This document shows, piece by piece, positions 28,166-36,900 of a DNA stretch of 64,000 nt. How positions within the stretch are numbered: the stretch's first letter is position 1; every line of letters starts with the position of its first letter. The DNA is taken from NCBI RefSeq assembly GCF_000271305.1, contig NZ_AKGD01000002.1:1054001-1118000 (forward strand), given 5' to 3'. This stretch comes from Hydrocarboniphaga effusa AP103. GTDB taxonomy: Bacteria; Pseudomonadota; Gammaproteobacteria; Nevskiales; Nevskiaceae. The notes beneath the pieces are model-generated. The model was given only the letters and a program-made list of their open reading frames with translations, was not told the DNA's origin and made no database searches. Made by a program: the position numbers and the translations under genes.

Positions 28166-28223
28166 TTCGCAAGCTTACAGGGCTTGCCTAGAGTCGCCGC
28201 TTTCCGAGCCGGGAGTCAGGTCG

Positions 28224-29024
28224 ATGGAAGCGGCGAACCGCGCTGCACGTTCAGCTTGTGCCCTGCTGATGGGAGCGCTGTCATTGACCGCGCTGTCCGC
28301 CTGCGGTGGCGGAGCCGACGAGGGCCTGCCGCTGCGCCTCGAGATTAGCCACGCCCTGGCCGGACAGCCGCTGAAGCTCGGCCAGGAAACGGCGCTGCCG
28401 ACCAGCGAGCACCTGAGCGTCGATCACCTGCGCTATTACCTGAGCAACTTCCGCCTGCACGGCATCGATGGCCGCTGGTCCGCGGCGGCCCACAGCGATG
28501 CCGATGCGCGCGGCTATTTTCTCGTCGACGAAAGCCAGCCCACGTCCAAGCTGTTCGACATCGCCGGATTCGGCAAAGGCGAGTACGACGGCATCGAGTT
28601 CGTGATCGGCGTCGACGCGGCACGCAACTCGGCCGGCGTGCAGGGCGGGGCGCTCGATCCGGCGCAGGGCATGTTCTGGACCTGGAACACCGGCTACATC
28701 TTCTTCAAGCTCGAAGGGCATTCGCCCGAGTCGAGCGCGCGCAACCAGATCGTGGAGTACCACATCGGCGGCTCGCGCGAGCCGACGCCGGCTCGAACGG
28801 TGGTCCTGCCGCTCGGCGTGAAACCCGTGAAGCTCGATCCCAAGCTGGTCGCCACCGTGCACCTGCAAGGCGAGCTCGCGACGCTGTTCGAAGGCGAGCC
28901 CGGCCTGCGTATCGCCGACAAGCCGACGATCATGGACCCGGCCGCAGGCGCAACGGTGGCCGACCGCTATGCCGGCATGTTCCGTGTCGATCACATCCAT
29001 CACGAGCCGCGGCGCGATCGCTGA
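28224..29024 (+). CDS. mbnP: MbnP-family copper-binding lipoprotein
   Basis: A 266-residue lipoprotein (lipobox LSAC near residue 27, then GGG) of the MbnP family. The diagnostic core is present: HLRYYLSNFRLHG, GYFLVDES, a segment beginning GIEFVIGVDAARNSAGVQGG, and MFWTWNTGYIFFKLEG. MbnP proteins bind copper in the periplasm, and in studied members copper binding depends on a tryptophan converted to kynurenine by the partner di-heme enzyme MbnH. That partner is the very next gene (3-bp gap), which supports the assignment. The several Trp and His residues in the core and the C-terminal DHIHHEP could serve as ligands. It is probably a periplasmic copper carrier or scavenger. Confidence 0.85.
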   Translation: MEAANRAARSACALLMGALSLTALSACGGGADEGLPLRLEISHALAGQPLKLGQETALPTSEHLSVDHLRYYLSNFRLHGIDGRWSAAAHSDADARGYFLVDESQPTSKLFDIAGFGKGEYDGIEFVIGVDAARNSAGVQGGALDPAQGMFWTWNTGYIFFKLEGHSPESSARNQIVEYHIGGSREPTPARTVVLPLGVKPVKLDPKLVATVHLQGELATLFEGEPGLRIADKPTIMDPAAGATVADRYAGMFRVDHIHHEPRRDR

Positions 29025-29027
29025 TCC

Positions 29028-30065
29028 ATGCGCCGGCTGCTGCTGTGGTCATTCGTCGCGATGAGCCTCGTCGCCGCCGGCGCCGCGTTCGCGGCCCGGC
29101 ATGAGCCGATCGCGCGCTGGCTGCTGCAATGGAAAACGCCGCAGCTGCGCGTGCCCGAAGGCTGGCCACAGCCGGTCTACGACGCGCAAGACAACCCGAT
29201 CACACGCGCCGGCTTCGAGCTCGGGCGCAAACTGTTCTACGACCCGCAGCTGTCGATCGACGGCAGCGTTTCGTGCGCGAGCTGTCACCAGCAGTTCGCC
29301 GCGTTCGCGCACTACGACCATGCGCTGAGCCACGGGCTCGGCGGCGTCAACGGAACACGCAATGCGCCTGCATTGTTCAATCTCGCCTGGCAGCGCAGCT
29401 TCATGTGGGACGGCGCGGTGACGCATCTGGAGCTGCAACCGCTCGCGCCGCTCGGCAATCCGGTCGAAATGGGCGAAACGCTGCCGCACGTGCTCGAAAA
29501 GCTGCGCGCCGATGCCGCGTATGCGCCGCTGTTCGAAGCCGCTTTCGGCACGCCGGCGATCGACTCGCAGCATTTTCTGCGCTCGCTCGCGCAGTTTCTG
29601 TCGACGCTGATTTCGGATCAATCGCGCTACGACCGCGTGATCGCCGGCAGGCAGAGCTTCAGCGCAGAGCAAGCACGCGGCCTGGATGTGTATCGCGCGC
29701 GCTGTGCGGGTTGCCACGCCGAGCCCTTGTTCACCGATGGCGCGTTTCATCGCAACGGCATCGCGAGCGACGACCTGGGCCGTTCCGCGATCAGCGGCGA
29801 TGCGCAGGATCGTGGTCGCATGCGCACGCCGAGCTTGCGCAATCTCGCCAACAGCGGGCCGTACATGCATGACGGTCGTTTCGACACGCTCGAGCAGGTG
29901 CTCGCGCATTACGCGCACGGTATCCGCGATGCGGCATCCCAGGACGCGCTGCTCGAACCCGCTTCCCGACTCAAGGACGAGGAGATCGGCGATCTGCTCG
30001 CCTTCCTCGACACGCTCAATGACGAGAAATTTCTCGATGATCCGCGTTTCGCCGAACCGCGCTGA
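29028..30065 (+). CDS. mbnH: MbnH-like di-heme cytochrome c peroxidase-family enzyme
   Basis: A 345-residue protein with an N-terminal signal/anchor (MRRLLLWSFVAMSLVAAGAA) and two c-type heme sites, CASCH near 84 and CAGCH near 230, in the bacterial cytochrome c peroxidase/MauG fold. NGTRNAPALFNLAWQRSFMW, GNPVEMG and RMRTPSLRNLANSGPYMHDG are the usual family segments. Directly after the MbnP gene, it is best read as the MbnH partner that oxidises an MbnP tryptophan to kynurenine to build a copper site. A plain hydrogen-peroxide-reducing cytochrome c peroxidase is the alternative, less favoured by context. The following gene starts inside its 3' end. Confidence 0.86.
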   Translation: MRRLLLWSFVAMSLVAAGAAFAARHEPIARWLLQWKTPQLRVPEGWPQPVYDAQDNPITRAGFELGRKLFYDPQLSIDGSVSCASCHQQFAAFAHYDHALSHGLGGVNGTRNAPALFNLAWQRSFMWDGAVTHLELQPLAPLGNPVEMGETLPHVLEKLRADAAYAPLFEAAFGTPAIDSQHFLRSLAQFLSTLISDQSRYDRVIAGRQSFSAEQARGLDVYRARCAGCHAEPLFTDGAFHRNGIASDDLGRSAISGDAQDRGRMRTPSLRNLANSGPYMHDGRFDTLEQVLAHYAHGIRDAASQDALLEPASRLKDEEIGDLLAFLDTLNDEKFLDDPRFAEPR

Positions 30066-30609
30066 ACCTGCCTTGCCGGCACGCTGGCGTTCGACCGCGT
30101 GCCTCGCCTTGCTTGCATGCGCGGTATCGGCGACGCCTGTCTTCGCCCACGAAGGCCACGATCACGGTGACGGGCCCGTCGTGCAGCAGCAACAACTGGC
30201 GCCGAGGCTCACGCACGCATCCGCCAGGCTCGAAGTGGTTGCGCTGCTGCACGGGCACGATCTGCTGATTTATGCGGACGACTACGCGAGCAATGCGCCG
30301 GTTCCCGGTTTGCGCGTCGATGTGCGCACGTCCGGGCGTCTCATTCAGGCGCTCGAAACCGAGCCCGGACTCTACCGTGCGAGCTTGCAGATCGAGCCGC
30401 AGGAAGCCGAAGTTCAGCTCGAAGTGAGCTTGAGCGGCGAAGGCATTGCCGAACATTTCGGCGGCAGGCTCGCAGTCGATGAACGCGCTGGCGAAGCTGC
30501 GAAAACGACATCGGGCAACACGCTCATCGCGGCGACGGTAGCGGGCATGGCGGCATTGTCCTTGCTGATCATCGGCGCGCTGGTGCTGCGCAGACGACGC
30601 GCCGCGTGA
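30037..30609 (+). CDS. Exported His-rich protein with C-terminal membrane anchor
   Basis: A protein of about 190 residues with a signal peptide (STACLALLACAVSATPVFA), a histidine-rich mature N-terminus HEGHDHGDGP, a beta-rich middle (about 60-150) and a C-terminal transmembrane helix (AATVAGMAALSLLIIGALVL) ending in RRRR. The mature start could bind copper, nickel or zinc. It sits between mbnH (29-bp overlap) and the RND permease (7-bp gap), so it is probably an accessory or metal relay for that pump. Start is uncertain: ATG 30037 or 30019. No named family is recognised; proteins with this HEGHDHG start are common beside Czc-type pumps. Confidence 0.7.
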   Translation: MIRVSPNRAEPALPARWRSTACLALLACAVSATPVFAHEGHDHGDGPVVQQQQLAPRLTHASARLEVVALLHGHDLLIYADDYASNAPVPGLRVDVRTSGRLIQALETEPGLYRASLQIEPQEAEVQLEVSLSGEGIAEHFGGRLAVDERAGEAAKTTSGNTLIAATVAGMAALSLLIIGALVLRRRRAA

Positions 30610-30616
30610 GACGCGC

Positions 30617-33600
30617 ATGATCGCCGCCCTCGTCGAATGGAGCCTGCGCCAGCGCGGGCTTGTGCTCGGGCTCGCCGTGGTTCTGCTCGTGCTCGGCGTG
30701 ACGCGGCTCGCACAGGTTCCGGTGGACGTGCTGCCCGAACTCGCGCGGCCCACCGTCAGCGTGCAGGCCGAGGCGCCCGAACTCGCGGCCGAAGACGTCG
30801 AAGCGCAAGTCGCGGTGCCGATCGAAACCGCGCTCGCCGGCCTGCCGGGCCTGCAACGCCTGCGTTCCACTTCGACACCGGGCCTCGCGCTCGTGCAGGC
30901 CGAGTTCGAATGGGGCGCCGATCTGTATCGCCAGCGCCAGCTCGTGACCGAGCGGCTCGAAGCTTCGCGCAATCGCTGGCCCGCCGACGTGCAGCCGAGG
31001 CTGGGACCGGTCAGTTCGCTGATGGGTGAGATCATGCTGATCGCGGTGCGCTCGCCGAAGCAGGCGACCGACGCGTCCGCGCTGCGTGACTGGGCCGATT
31101 GGGTCGGTCGCCCGGCGCTGCTCGCGGTGCCCGGCGTGGCGCAGGTGCTCGCGATCGGCGGCGAATTGCGGCAGTACGAAATTCGTCCCGATGCCGAACG
31201 CATGCGCCTGCACGGCGTGCGCCTGAACGACATCACCGAAGCGGCGCGCGGCTCCGGCCGCGACGGCGGCGCGGGCATCGTTGAATCGTCGTCGGGCGAT
31301 GAAGTGGTGTTGCGCACCACCGGCGGGCGCTTCGATTTCAAGACCCTGCGCGACCTCGCGGTGGGCTGGCGCGACGGCGCGCCGATTCGTCTGGGCCAGG
31401 TCGCCGAAGTGGGCGAGGGCTACAAGCTCAAGCGCGGCGATGCGGGCGTCGACGGCGAGCCCGCAGTGATCCTGTCGGTGCAGAAGCAGCCCGATGTCGA
31501 CACGCTGACGCTCACGCGGCGCATCGAGCAGCGCTTGCGAGAGCTGCAGGCTTCGCTGCCCGGCGATGCGATCGCGACGCCGGTGTTCGAGCAGGCCGAT
31601 TTCATCGCCGCGTCGGTCGGCAACGTGCGCGATGCGCTGTTGCATGCGGCGATCATCGCGACGCTCGTGCTGCTGCTGTTTCTCGCCAGCGGGCGGGCGA
31701 CGCTGGCCGCCGCGGTCGCGATTCCGCTGTCGCTGGTGTCGGCCGTGCTCGCGCTGCAGGCACTCGGGCTGACGATCGACACGATGAGCCTCGGTGGCCT
31801 GGCGATCGCGGTCGGCGAACTCATTGACGACGCCGTCGTCGGTGTCGAGAACGTGATGCGACGCCTGCGCGAGAACCGCGAGGCTTCGTCACCGAAGCCA
31901 GCCTTGCGCATCATCGCGCAGGCGACCAGCGAAGTGCGCACCGGCATTCTGTACGCCACCGTCATCATCGTGCTGACGATCGCGCCGGTGCTCGCGCTCG
32001 GCGGACTCGCCGGGCGCCTGTTCGAACCGCTCGCGCTCTCGTACATCGTCGCCATTCTCGCGAGCCTGCTGATGGCGCTCACGGTGACGCCGGCGCTGTG
32101 CCTGCTCGGTCTCGGCGAGCGGCTCGTCACCGGCGAGCCGCGCTGGCTGCTGCGGCTGCGCTGCGTCTACGAGCGTGCGCTGGTTCGCGTGCTCGATGCC
32201 TCGCGCAGCCTGCCGGCGCTCGTCGCGCTGCTGCTCGCGATCGTCTCGGTGGTCGCGCTGATGGTGCTGCCGCGCAGCTTCCTGCCGGCCTTCAGCGAGC
32301 GCACGCTGACCGTGAATCTGGTGCTCGAACCCGGCATCGGCCTGCCCGACTCGCAGCGCGTCGCGCTGACCGCCGAACGGCTGATGCTCGAAATTCCGGG
32401 CGTGGCATCGGTGGCGCATCGCACCGGTCGCGCCGAAGCCGACGAGCATGCCGAAGGCGTGCACTACTCCGAGTTCGACGTGCATCTGCGCGACGCGAGC
32501 ATCGCGCGCGATCGAACCGCTGATGCGATCCGCGAGCGGCTCGCGGCCCTGCCGGGAAGCGTGTCGATCGGCCAGCCGATCACCCACCGGCTCGATCATG
32601 TGCTCTCGGGCGTGCGCGCCCCGCTCGCGATCAAGCTGGTCGGCGACGATCTGCCGACGCTGCGCTCGCTCGCGAGCGAGTTCGCCACGCGACTGGCCGA
32701 CGACGAGAGGCTGACCGATGTGCAGATCGAAAAGCAGAACGAGATCAGCCAGTGGCAGGCGCAGGTCGACAGCTCCCGCGCTGGCGCTTACGGGCTTTCG
32801 GCAGCGCAGGTGCAGCGCACGCTCGCCAGGCTCGTGAGCGGCGAAACGCTGGCGCAGATCGTCGATGGCGAGCGCCGTTTCGATCTCGTGCTGCGCCTCG
32901 GCGAAGCCGAGCGCGAACCCTCGCGGCTCGGTGAACAACTCATCGACGCGCCGGCCGGGCCGGTGCCGCTGTCGTGGATCGCGGACATCGAGCGCAAGCC
33001 GGGACCGAACCAGATCATGCGCGAAAACCTGCGCAGACGACTCGTGGTCTCGGCGTCTGCGGCAGGCGATCTCGATGCGGCCGAGCAGGCCTTGCGCGAG
33101 GCGGTCGAGCGCATCGCCCTGCCGCCGGGCAACGAGGCGCGCATCGAGGGCGAGTTCGCCGAGCGCCGGCAAAGCCTGCAGCGCCTGTTCGTGCTCGGCG
33201 GGCTGTCGTTGCTGCTGATGGCGATGGTCATCCACCTGCGCTACCGCGATGTGCGGCTCACGCTGATCGTCATGAGCGTGGTGCCGTTGTCGGCGGTCGG
33301 GGGCCTGCTGGCCTTGCTGATCACCGCGACACCGCTGACGGTGGCGAGCGCCGTGGGCTTCGTGACCTTGAGCGGCATCGCGGCTCGCAATGCGCTGCTC
33401 AAGATCAGCCACTGCCTGAACCTTTCGATCGAATCGGGAAGGGCTCCGGATCGCGCGCTGCTGCTGCGGGCGGCATCCGAAAGGCTGGTGCCGGTGCTCA
33501 TGACCGCATCGATCGCGGCGGCCGCACTGGCGCCGTTGCTGGTCTCGGCCGATGCGCCCGGCAAGGAGATTTTGCATCCGGTGGCGGTCGTGGTGTTCGG

Positions 33601-33751
33601 CGGATTGCTGTCGGCGACGCTGCTCGACAGCTTTCTGACGCCGTGGCTGCTCGAGCGTTATGCCCTGGCCGCGATCGAGCGATTACGCCTGCAAAACCAG
33701 CATAAAAGCGTGGTGCCGCTGGCCGACACCGGCGTTGATTCGCGCTTTTAG
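30617..33751 (+). CDS. Heavy-metal-type RND permease (CzcA/CusA-like)
   Basis: A 1044-residue inner-membrane proton-driven transporter with the RND layout: TM1 near 13-30, a large periplasmic loop (about 35-335), TM2-6, a second loop (about 560-860) and TM8-12. The heavy-metal subfamily is shown by VDVLPELARPTVSVQAEAP and PIETALAGLPGLQRLRSTS. TM4 contains GGLAIAVGELIDDAVVGVEN, with acidic residues that usually relay protons. In the second loop TGRAEADEHAEGVHYSEFDV replaces the segment where CusA-type pumps carry substrate methionines, so copper/silver specificity cannot be assumed. No adaptor precedes it; two adaptor-like genes lie 5-7 kb downstream and no TolC-type gene is present. Confidence 0.88.
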   Translation: MIAALVEWSLRQRGLVLGLAVVLLVLGVTRLAQVPVDVLPELARPTVSVQAEAPELAAEDVEAQVAVPIETALAGLPGLQRLRSTSTPGLALVQAEFEWGADLYRQRQLVTERLEASRNRWPADVQPRLGPVSSLMGEIMLIAVRSPKQATDASALRDWADWVGRPALLAVPGVAQVLAIGGELRQYEIRPDAERMRLHGVRLNDITEAARGSGRDGGAGIVESSSGDEVVLRTTGGRFDFKTLRDLAVGWRDGAPIRLGQVAEVGEGYKLKRGDAGVDGEPAVILSVQKQPDVDTLTLTRRIEQRLRELQASLPGDAIATPVFEQADFIAASVGNVRDALLHAAIIATLVLLLFLASGRATLAAAVAIPLSLVSAVLALQALGLTIDTMSLGGLAIAVGELIDDAVVGVENVMRRLRENREASSPKPALRIIAQATSEVRTGILYATVIIVLTIAPVLALGGLAGRLFEPLALSYIVAILASLLMALTVTPALCLLGLGERLVTGEPRWLLRLRCVYERALVRVLDASRSLPALVALLLAIVSVVALMVLPRSFLPAFSERTLTVNLVLEPGIGLPDSQRVALTAERLMLEIPGVASVAHRTGRAEADEHAEGVHYSEFDVHLRDASIARDRTADAIRERLAALPGSVSIGQPITHRLDHVLSGVRAPLAIKLVGDDLPTLRSLASEFATRLADDERLTDVQIEKQNEISQWQAQVDSSRAGAYGLSAAQVQRTLARLVSGETLAQIVDGERRFDLVLRLGEAEREPSRLGEQLIDAPAGPVPLSWIADIERKPGPNQIMRENLRRRLVVSASAAGDLDAAEQALREAVERIALPPGNEARIEGEFAERRQSLQRLFVLGGLSLLLMAMVIHLRYRDVRLTLIVMSVVPLSAVGGLLALLITATPLTVASAVGFVTLSGIAARNALLKISHCLNLSIESGRAPDRALLLRAASERLVPVLMTASIAAAALAPLLVSADAPGKEILHPVAVVVFGGLLSATLLDSFLTPWLLERYALAAIERLRLQNQHKSVVPLADTGVDSRF

Positions 33752-33972
33752 AAAGTACGCGGTGGTACGGGCCAGCCCTTAGAACCAAACGCGTTTTTGC
33801 CGCGCTCAAAAAGTCTAATTGAAGGTGAACCAACTGTCGGGTGCTGAGGTTATCGTGGCGCCACCGCAGGGAGCGGCAGGCGAACGAAGCCAGGCAACCT
33901 CACGAGAGGAGTGAGTGCTGACGATTGCATCCCATTCGAATTGCCAATCAGACACTCAAGGAGTCTTCACAA
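33752..33972. other. Intergenic region before the SBP56-like gene
   Basis: This 221-bp gap holds TTTTTG-N7-CAAAAA (33794-33812), a weak inverted repeat that may end the RND transcript, and a strong AAGGAG (33958-33963) 9 nt before the next ATG. I see no convincing -35/-10 pair, although a separate promoter for the downstream genes is likely from the gap size. Confidence 0.3.
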
Positions 33973-36789
33973 ATGAGCGTTACCAAACGCCGCACCCGAA
34001 GGGGGGTGCCAAAGGCTTGGACCACGGTAGCGAGCGCCGCATTCGGCGCCGCGCTGCTGTCGGCCAATGCCGCATCGATCGCCGCACCGGTGCAAGCTTC
34101 AGCGCTGCTCGGTGGCCTCAGCAATGCGGTCAACAACACGCTGGGCACCGTTGCCTCGAACCTCAACGGCAGCAAGCAGAGCACCAGCACGCGCGACGCC
34201 GTCGCCAAGGCTACGGGCGGAGCCGCGCAGCCGGCCATCAACAAGTACACCGGCGCCGTGATTCCGAACGGATCGGTGCTGCTGCTGTGGACCGGTGACG
34301 GTTGCGCCTCTCCGGTCTGCAACCCCTCCACCGCGCAAGACTTCCTCGCCGTCGTCGACGCCGAACCCAACTCGACGACCTACGGCAACGTGATCTGGAC
34401 CGCGGAGCTTCCGAGCCTGCTGCTCGGCAGCATCGGCGGTGGCATCCCCAACGCGCTGCGCACGGATTCGCACAACGATCCGCATCACATGCTCGCGTAC
34501 ACCTCGTACATCTCCGATGGCAGCGACGGCCTTGCGGCCGGCCGCAAATACACCTTCGCCGGCGGCGTGATCACCAAGAACGTGTTCCGCTACGACATCA
34601 CCAGCGTCCGCAGCATCAAGAAAGCGGAGCTCGCGGTGTGCGGGTCGCAGGTGAAGCGCTCCTCGCTGACCGACGACTTCATCGTCATGCCGTCGCAGGG
34701 CGGCGGTCACAAGATCCTTTACACCTACATGGGCAACTACGCCTATGCCCCGGGTGGAACGGTCACCGAAATCGAGCCGAGCCGTACCGCGCCGACCGCG
34801 CTGGGTGCCTGCTTGCCGGCGGTGCCGGACGTGGTCGCCCTCACCACCGAGACGATCAAGCAGTTCGGCATTCTCGGCGCGCTGCCGCAGAGCCCGGACG
34901 ACGGTCCGCTGCTCGGCCACGCGGGCATCACCGAGTATCCCGGCACGGTCAAGGCCGATCAGCCGCGCAACCCGACCAACTACACGAGCTACCCGGATCA
35001 GCGCGCTTCGCGCCAGTCCAATCAGGGCCTGTTCTTCCTCGGCAACTACGACGCCGGTCTGGAATCCGTGCCGCACGGCATGGCGCTGACCTACGACGGC
35101 AAGTACCTGGCGACCTCCGACTACGCGGTTCCGGCTTCGATCGGCGCTGCGGCCGTCAACGGTGCACTGGGCGCTCTGTGCGGACAGGATCAGCAGCTCG
35201 GCGGCATCGGTCCGCTCGGCATCTGCGGTTCGAGCTTCGGTGCGTCGGTGCGCGTCTGGGAGACCAGTGGCACGTACACCAAGGGCAAGACCAAGGATTC
35301 GCTCAAGCCGGCCAACGTCTACAAGAACAATCCGTACCTGCGCTCGGTCAGCGCGGTGCCGGATGGTCCGCGTATCGAGCCGATCCTGATCCATGAGGAA
35401 AACGAAGGCCTGATGGCGTTCGGTCTTCCGCACCAGTCGCATCACTGCGTCGGTCAGAAGGGTTGGATCAACAACGGTGACGCCAGCTACGACGCCGCCG
35501 TGTCTCCGGCCGGTGTCGCGGCCAACGCGGCTTCGAACGTGAATGCCCAGGGCTGCTCCGAAGGCTCGAGCAACCACGTTCCGCACAAGGGCGCCTTCAC
35601 GGCGAGCATGTGCGGTGGCGTGCTGTTCTACAGCCCGGACATCACGCTGCGCGGTGACGAGTACAACGTCTACGGTGGCAAGGGTCCGTACTGGCGCCCG
35701 ATCTACGACGTGGGTCCGTGCACCGGCGTTTCGTACTTCTCGATCTCGGATGACGACCGCTTCCTGATCCTGCCGATCTCGGGCATAGAAAGCCCGGCTT
35801 CGATCGATCCGGCCGGCAGCGTCGATTTCGATCGCGACTATCCGCGTGAACACAGCCGTCGCGTGCTGACGGTCGACGTTCGTCCGCTGCTCGCCAAGGG
35901 CAAGGCCGATACGCAGGCCACCAAGATCCAGTGCGATTTCCCGGCAGCCGATGCTTCGCGTACCGCCAACACCACGCTGGGTCTGCGTGCTGCGCGTCTC
36001 GATAAGTCGGGCGGCGTCAGCGGCCGCTTCAACGTGCTCAAGCACAACAACGAAGCGGATGATTGCCCGCGTATTCGCGGCGTGATCGGTCAGTTCGAAA
36101 CCGGCCCCAACGGCGAAGGCGCGATCACCTCGCTGTCGTCCAACGTCACCCAGCCGGGCACCGGATACGCGCGTCTGGCCGAACTGGTTCCGGAGCTGCG
36201 CAACCTCAATCTCGGCGGCATCTTCCTCGATGCGACCAAGACCGGCGGCGAGCCTTCCGGCACCGGCGGCGCTCCGGGCAGCGGCAACCTCAACTCGCTG
36301 CAGAACATGTACACGCACGGTGGTCCGCACTTCACCAACATCGACCGCGTCGGCTACCAGAAGCTGCCGAACGGCGAGGGCGGTTACAAGGATCTGCGTC
36401 CGAGCGCGCTGGGCCTGCCGCGCAACCAGGTGGAAGGCGGAGCGGAAGTCAGCGGCGTCGATCGCTACCTGTTCATCCAGTACTTCGTCGAGCTGCAGCA
36501 CGTGCCGCTGCCGGGCACGGGTTCGGACGGCGATCGCACGGTCTGCATCGGCAAGGTCGATCGCACCACCGGCGCGACGGTGCTCGACACCTCGTTCACC
36601 GACGAGCTGCTCGGCACGCCCTGCCTCGACTTCGACAGCGCGGCGCGCGATGCCTGGTACTGGCCTGGCGAGCGTGGTGCCAAGGGCGGCGCCAAGCCGC
36701 ACGCGGGCATCTTCGAGCGTGACGGCGCCAACCTGTTCGGCCCGGGCTACTTCCCGGCCAAGCCGGTGAACCCGGACGGCGATCTGTAA
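33973..36789 (+). CDS. Large exported SBP56/methanethiol-oxidase-like protein
   Basis: A 938-residue protein. The N-terminus KRRTRRGVPKAW followed by a hydrophobic stretch resembles a Tat signal (T-R-R-G-V-P-K against S/T-R-R-x-F-L-K), with cleavage near residue 40. The mature part looks like an expanded version of the SBP56 selenium-binding/methanethiol oxidase propeller: WTGDGCASPVC, DFLAVVDAEPNSTTYGNVIW, an HH pair at 171-172 (NDPHHML) where SBP56 has its LHH, SVPHGMALTYDGKYLATSDY, and VGPCTGVSYFSISDDDRFLI. It is about twice the usual SBP56 length (about 470). Many Cys residues suggest disulfides. SBP56-type methanethiol oxidase is copper-dependent, which fits the MbnP/MbnH neighbours. Family membership is my pattern judgement, not a search result. 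Confidence 0.55.
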   Translation: MSVTKRRTRRGVPKAWTTVASAAFGAALLSANAASIAAPVQASALLGGLSNAVNNTLGTVASNLNGSKQSTSTRDAVAKATGGAAQPAINKYTGAVIPNGSVLLLWTGDGCASPVCNPSTAQDFLAVVDAEPNSTTYGNVIWTAELPSLLLGSIGGGIPNALRTDSHNDPHHMLAYTSYISDGSDGLAAGRKYTFAGGVITKNVFRYDITSVRSIKKAELAVCGSQVKRSSLTDDFIVMPSQGGGHKILYTYMGNYAYAPGGTVTEIEPSRTAPTALGACLPAVPDVVALTTETIKQFGILGALPQSPDDGPLLGHAGITEYPGTVKADQPRNPTNYTSYPDQRASRQSNQGLFFLGNYDAGLESVPHGMALTYDGKYLATSDYAVPASIGAAAVNGALGALCGQDQQLGGIGPLGICGSSFGASVRVWETSGTYTKGKTKDSLKPANVYKNNPYLRSVSAVPDGPRIEPILIHEENEGLMAFGLPHQSHHCVGQKGWINNGDASYDAAVSPAGVAANAASNVNAQGCSEGSSNHVPHKGAFTASMCGGVLFYSPDITLRGDEYNVYGGKGPYWRPIYDVGPCTGVSYFSISDDDRFLILPISGIESPASIDPAGSVDFDRDYPREHSRRVLTVDVRPLLAKGKADTQATKIQCDFPAADASRTANTTLGLRAARLDKSGGVSGRFNVLKHNNEADDCPRIRGVIGQFETGPNGEGAITSLSSNVTQPGTGYARLAELVPELRNLNLGGIFLDATKTGGEPSGTGGAPGSGNLNSLQNMYTHGGPHFTNIDRVGYQKLPNGEGGYKDLRPSALGLPRNQVEGGAEVSGVDRYLFIQYFVELQHVPLPGTGSDGDRTVCIGKVDRTTGATVLDTSFTDELLGTPCLDFDSAARDAWYWPGERGAKGGAKPHAGIFERDGANLFGPGYFPAKPVNPDGDL

Positions 36790-36835
36790 AGCCGGTTTCT
36801 CGTTGAAGTTTGTCGCAATGGCGTCATGCGCCAGC

Positions 36836-36869
36836 CTTGCCCGCCCGCGAGTCTTCGCGGGCGGGCAAG
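36836..36869 (+). terminator. Perfect 15-bp hairpin after the SBP56-like gene
   Basis: CTTGCCCGCCCGCGA and TCGCGGGCGGGCAAG pair perfectly around a GTCT loop, and only a short CGCTTTAG follows. It is a strong structure in the 111-bp gap between the SBP56-like gene and the parvulin gene, probably a terminator or attenuator that lowers expression of the downstream genes. Confidence 0.65.
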
Positions 36870-36900
36870 CGCTTTAGACGAATTTACTCAGGAGTCACCC

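Noticed and set aside
30617..33751. Drug-type (AcrB/HAE1) RND assignment
   Set aside because: The N-terminal VDVLPELARPTVSVQAEAP and PIETALAGLPGL segments are of the heavy-metal subfamily; exact metal left open.
34099..36702. 867-codon open frame antisense to the SBP56-like gene
   Set aside because: High GC at third codon positions keeps the antisense frame open. Its translation is Arg/Val/Asp-rich without recognisable domains, while the sense frame has a signal peptide, RBS and SBP56-like segments.
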